From Nanobdellota archaeon (GTDB lineage: Archaea; Nanobdellota; Nanobdellia; Pacearchaeales; GW2011-AR1), in assembly GCA_023397215.1 (NCBI GenBank), contig JAEWUG010000031.1:1-7824 (forward strand): DNA of 7,824 bases, given 5' to 3'. Numbering within the stretch: position 1 is the stretch's first letter; every line of letters begins with the position of its first letter. The position numbers were made by a program, and so were the translations under genes. Under the pieces are notes generated by a model. The model was not told the origin of the DNA. It ran no database searches and saw only the letters and a list, made by a program, of their open reading frames with translations. Below, in pieces: positions 5,455 to 7,824 of the stretch.

Positions 5455-6342
5455 TTAATTTCTAAGGTTTAGAACATTCTTTTTGATTAAAAGAATCATT
5501 TCTTCTGGTTTAACAACTTCTTCAGCCTTTAATACTGTAACTAACTCTTTTTCTTTAAAATCTCCAATTTTGTGATCTAAATGTTCTATAAATTCAAAAA
5601 AATCTTTTTCTTTATACTCTAAATCAGGAGTTTCATTTATTTTTTCTAATGCAATCTTTAGAATATTTTTATCAAATTTTAATATTTGATTTTTTAATAT
5701 AAAATATATGTCAAATATATCCCTTATTGCAATATTTTCTCGTGTTACTAGTGCTCTAAATTTTTCAGCGAAATTCTCTTCCAAACTAATTACTTCTAAT
5801 TTTACATCCTCTTCTAAGAAAGGTTCTCCCAATTCGTCAATAAATTCGTGATGTATTGATTGCTTTTTTGTTGGTTTTTTTAATTTATTTCTAAATGAAA
5901 TTTCTAATTTTATATTTTGTTTAGAAGTATCTATTATTGAATCATAATTTGTTATAATTTCTAGGCCAATAATTTTATTTTCATCAGAGTTAATCATTTT
6001 CCAGCCACTGCCTAAAATATTACTTGTTTTTAGATTTAAACTTTCTAAAATTTGAATAAGTTCTCTTCTTAAATCATCTAATATCTTTCTAACTCGGGTT
6101 TTAGAGAAATTTTTTACATCTTGATTAAAAACAAAATCTAAATCTTCACTTAACCTATAAAATCCTAGATAACATTTATTTAAACAAGTCCCACCTTTGA
6201 ATACTAATTTTTTAATTTTATGTTCACTAAGTTTATGCAAAATTCTGGTTAAATGATAATCTTTTTCTATTAACCTTGCTGAGAATGCTGTTTTATGCCC
6301 GATTCTTAAAAATTCACTTTTTAAATCAATCTTAGTTTCCAT
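5455..6342 (-). CDS. abiEii: AbiEii/AbiGii-type nucleotidyltransferase toxin
   Basis: 295 aa, usual length for the DUF1814/AbiEii family, the toxin of type IV AbiE systems. The DNA polymerase beta-like nucleotidyltransferase signature is intact: GGTCLNK (50-56), then RLSEDLDF (63-70), whose D67 and D69 are the metal-binding acidic pair. NIKLEISF (143-150) is the probable third acidic strand, and the family-specific AEKFRALVTR...IRDIFDIYFIL (192-216) carries K194, D208 and D211. Studied relatives transfer nucleotides to targets such as tRNA acceptor ends and arrest growth; this target is inferred from the family, not visible here. Its start overlaps the abiEi 3' end by 22 nt, so translation is probably coupled with antitoxin first, the normal AbiE order. 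An oligo-T terminator and repeat copy B follow. Confidence 0.9.
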   Translation of the reverse strand: METKIDLKSEFLRIGHKTAFSARLIEKDYHLTRILHKLSEHKIKKLVFKGGTCLNKCYLGFYRLSEDLDFVFNQDVKNFSKTRVRKILDDLRRELIQILESLNLKTSNILGSGWKMINSDENKIIGLEIITNYDSIIDTSKQNIKLEISFRNKLKKPTKKQSIHHEFIDELGEPFLEEDVKLEVISLEENFAEKFRALVTRENIAIRDIFDIYFILKNQILKFDKNILKIALEKINETPDLEYKEKDFFEFIEHLDHKIGDFKEKELVTVLKAEEVVKPEEMILLIKKNVLNLRN

Positions 6343-7088
6343 TTTTTATCCAATAATTTAGTTCCAGTATTTTTTATTGTTGTATAGTAATTTAATGCTT
6401 TTTTTCTTTTAAGTAAATTAAACAAATTATTACTATTAGTTAATAATCCAACTAATTTAATTACTTTGTTGCTGTCATAAATAATTGCATAATCTATTAA
6501 TTTTTTTTCATTAAATGAAATCTTTTTTATTTGATTTAATACTTGTTTTAATCCACCTAAGTATTCTGGGTAGTTTAATGCATCAATTATTGTTCTTTCT
6601 TTGTCTGAATAAAGAGAACTTTCTTCTATTCCAAAAATAGTTTTAGATTTTACTTTGAAAAATTTAATTTGATAATTCAAAATTTTCTTATCTGTAGAAT
6701 ATTTTGTGTTAAAGATAAATAATTTATTTGGAATTTGTTCTGTGAATCCATGATGATTATATGCATTAAATAATCCAATATAATATGTATCTTCTATTAA
6801 GTTTTTGACAATTTCTAACTCATCTATTAATGGAGTTTTTTCTATTGAAGAAATAGGGACAATTGTATAAACACTTCTTTTTAGTGGAATGAGTCGCTTC
6901 TTATTTAGCATTGATTTAATGAGATATTCTGGATTTTTTGAAAGATTTTGTTTCTTAATTAATTCAAGAAGTTCAGTTCTTTTAATGATGTTATATTTTT
7001 TATATTCAAGAATAGCTTGAAGTCTTTCTTGATTTGGGGTCAATCCCATTCTTTTTATCTTTTTAGATAAGTTCTTATTTACTACCAT
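6321..7088 (-). CDS. abiEi: AbiEi-type antitoxin/transcriptional regulator
   Basis: 255 aa, cognate antitoxin of the AbiE pair. The N-terminal winged-helix domain spans about 20-80 and ends in the family hallmark LIPLKRSVYTIVP (66-78). The AbiEi core follows: YYIGLFNAYNHHGFTEQIP (102-120), KTIFGIEESSLYSDKERTIIDAL (149-171) and a Gly-Gly turn (YLGGLKQVL, 176-184). In studied systems AbiEi neutralises the toxin without stable contact and represses its own operon by binding inverted repeats at the promoter. The start at 7088 is supported by a TATA-like box 22-30 nt upstream. It is divergent from the recombinase gene with a 99-nt gap, so AbiEi could also affect recombinase expression. Confidence 0.88.
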   Translation of the reverse strand: MVVNKNLSKKIKRMGLTPNQERLQAILEYKKYNIIKRTELLELIKKQNLSKNPEYLIKSMLNKKRLIPLKRSVYTIVPISSIEKTPLIDELEIVKNLIEDTYYIGLFNAYNHHGFTEQIPNKLFIFNTKYSTDKKILNYQIKFFKVKSKTIFGIEESSLYSDKERTIIDALNYPEYLGGLKQVLNQIKKISFNEKKLIDYAIIYDSNKVIKLVGLLTNSNNLFNLLKRKKALNYYTTIKNTGTKLLDKKWKLRLI

Positions 7089-7109
7089 ATCTAAAATAAA
7101 AAAAATAAG

Positions 7110-7118
7110 TATTTAAAA
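7110..7118 (-). promoter_or_regulatory. TATA-like box of the abiE operon
   Basis: TTTTAAATA on the minus strand lies 22-30 nt upstream of the abiEi ATG, giving leaderless spacing. It sits between the arms of AAGT/ACTT, a short inverted repeat (7107-7110 with 7118-7121) that might be an AbiEi operator, though four-base arms are weak evidence. Confidence 0.4.
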
Positions 7119-7127
7119 CTTGTGTGA

Positions 7128-7171
7128 CTTAAAATCCTACCTAAAAGGCAATAAAATTAGTTCTTTTTAAG
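7128..7171. promoter_or_regulatory. 7-bp inverted repeat and recombinase promoter region
   Basis: CTTAAAA (7128-7134) and TTTTAAG (7165-7171) form a perfect 7-bp inverted repeat in the 99-nt gap between abiEi and the recombinase. The right arm lies in TTTTTAAG (7164-7171), the only TATA-like sequence suitably placed, 17-24 nt before the recombinase ATG at 7188. The repeat could be a regulator site or a chance AT-rich match. Confidence 0.25.
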
Positions 7172-7187
7172 ATTATTTAGATTCTGT

Positions 7188-7824
7188 ATGGATAAAAAAG
7201 ACCCATATAAACATAAAGAAAGATACCATAAATGGCTAAAAGAGAATATCTCTGGAATAAAAGAAATTTCTTTAACAAATTCATCACTAATTCTAGCTTA
7301 TTTATATGATATGCAAGAAGGACTGAATGTTTCAATAAAATCGAAAAAAGGTCCAAGAAGTTATACAAGACTAAATAATATAATTCAAAGAATGGTTTTT
7401 TTAGCAAAGAAATTCGAAGAGCTTTACAATTTAAAAGATCTATCGCAAATAAATGAAGATATTTTACATAATTACTTCAATGGAATAAGAAATGGAACAA
7501 TTAAAAGAGTTGATGGAGGCATATATAGAGATCCGGCTAATTTTGTTAAAGTTTTCAAGGCATTTTGGCATTGGTGGATGAAAGTCAATAGAAAACAAGA
7601 AAATGAGATAAAAGATATTACAATTGACCTAGATACTAGATGTGATAAACCAAAATGGGTTTATATGACTGAAGAACAAATTCAAAAATTATGGGAAAAG
7701 GCAAATTCTGAATATAAAGTCTTAATATCCTTTCTTTATGATTCGGGAATTAGAGCTCCAACAGAATTATTAAATATAAAGATTTCTGATTTTCATAATG
7801 ATTTTCAAGAATTAAATATCCGAG
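7188..7824 (+). CDS. Tyrosine recombinase/integrase (5' part, truncated by window end)
   Basis: The frame opens at ATG 7188 and stays open to the window end; 212 residues are visible and the 3' part is missing. Residues about 28-145 form an all-helical N-terminal DNA-binding (SAM-like/core-binding) region, including INEDILHNYFNGI (88-100) and ANFVKVFKAFWHWWMKV (117-133). The catalytic domain begins near 156 (KWVYMTEEQIQKLWEKA), and SFLYDSGIRAPTELLNIKISDF (181-202) is the box I motif, with catalytic Arg189 and the expected Glu193 after it. The remaining catalytic Lys, HxxR, His/Trp and Tyr lie beyond the window. This style resembles archaeal XerA/phage-type integrases. ATG 7188 is the first start after an in-frame TAG at 7158. 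Being next to an AbiE pair, it may have mobilised the island, or it may be a housekeeping Xer enzyme. Confidence 0.85.
   Translation, partial: MDKKDPYKHKERYHKWLKENISGIKEISLTNSSLILAYLYDMQEGLNVSIKSKKGPRSYTRLNNIIQRMVFLAKKFEELYNLKDLSQINEDILHNYFNGIRNGTIKRVDGGIYRDPANFVKVFKAFWHWWMKVNRKQENEIKDITIDLDTRCDKPKWVYMTEEQIQKLWEKANSEYKVLISFLYDSGIRAPTELLNIKISDFHNDFQELNIR

Noticed and set aside
7177..7407. 76-codon minus-strand frame.
   Set aside because: Antisense to the start of the recombinase, whose frame has clear family motifs; the minus-strand translation is Leu/Phe/Tyr-rich shadow sequence.

Overview
This is very AT-rich DNA, probably archaeal and most like a small-genome DPANN-type lineage (Woesearchaeota/Pacearchaeota-like). 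The lineage is an inference; no rRNA or other taxonomic marker is present. Support comes from promoter layout: TATA-like boxes lie about 20-30 nt upstream of the start codons of the first gene, cysS, the Fic gene, abiEi and the terminal recombinase. That spacing is expected for archaeal leaderless mRNAs. Shine-Dalgarno motifs are largely absent, and bare oligo-T tracts follow two stop codons directly.

Layout. Positions 83-1913 (+) hold a compact operon of three unrecognised genes (178, 293 and 92 aa; the second is largely charged helix or coiled coil) plus a possible 50-aa fourth frame. It ends in an oligo-T tract inside the 3' end of the convergent cysS (1910-3334, -), a complete cysteinyl-tRNA synthetase and the only clear housekeeping gene. 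Next come a Fic-domain protein (3621-4547, -) divergent from a Nudix hydrolase (4627-5115, +), a short reading frame resembling the C-terminal end of GrpB/UPF0157 proteins (5161-5448, -), and an AbiE type IV toxin-antitoxin pair (abiEii 5455-6342 and abiEi 6321-7088, both -). A tyrosine recombinase/integrase (7188 to window end, +) is divergent from abiEi and cut off by the window edge.

The region right of cysS reads as an accessory island: recombinase, toxin-antitoxin pair, Fic enzyme, Nudix enzyme and a gene remnant. Its most unusual content is a roughly 80-bp non-coding element present twice in the same orientation (3475-3557 and 5355-5435). Each copy sits just downstream of a toxin-type gene (Fic and AbiEii). 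The right-hand copy is GC-rich for this DNA, is bounded by a perfect 9-bp inverted repeat, can be drawn as a three-hairpin cloverleaf-like fold, and forms the junction at which the GrpB-like homology begins. The four-frame operon at the left end is the other candidate for something undescribed, but the sequence alone gives no function for it.
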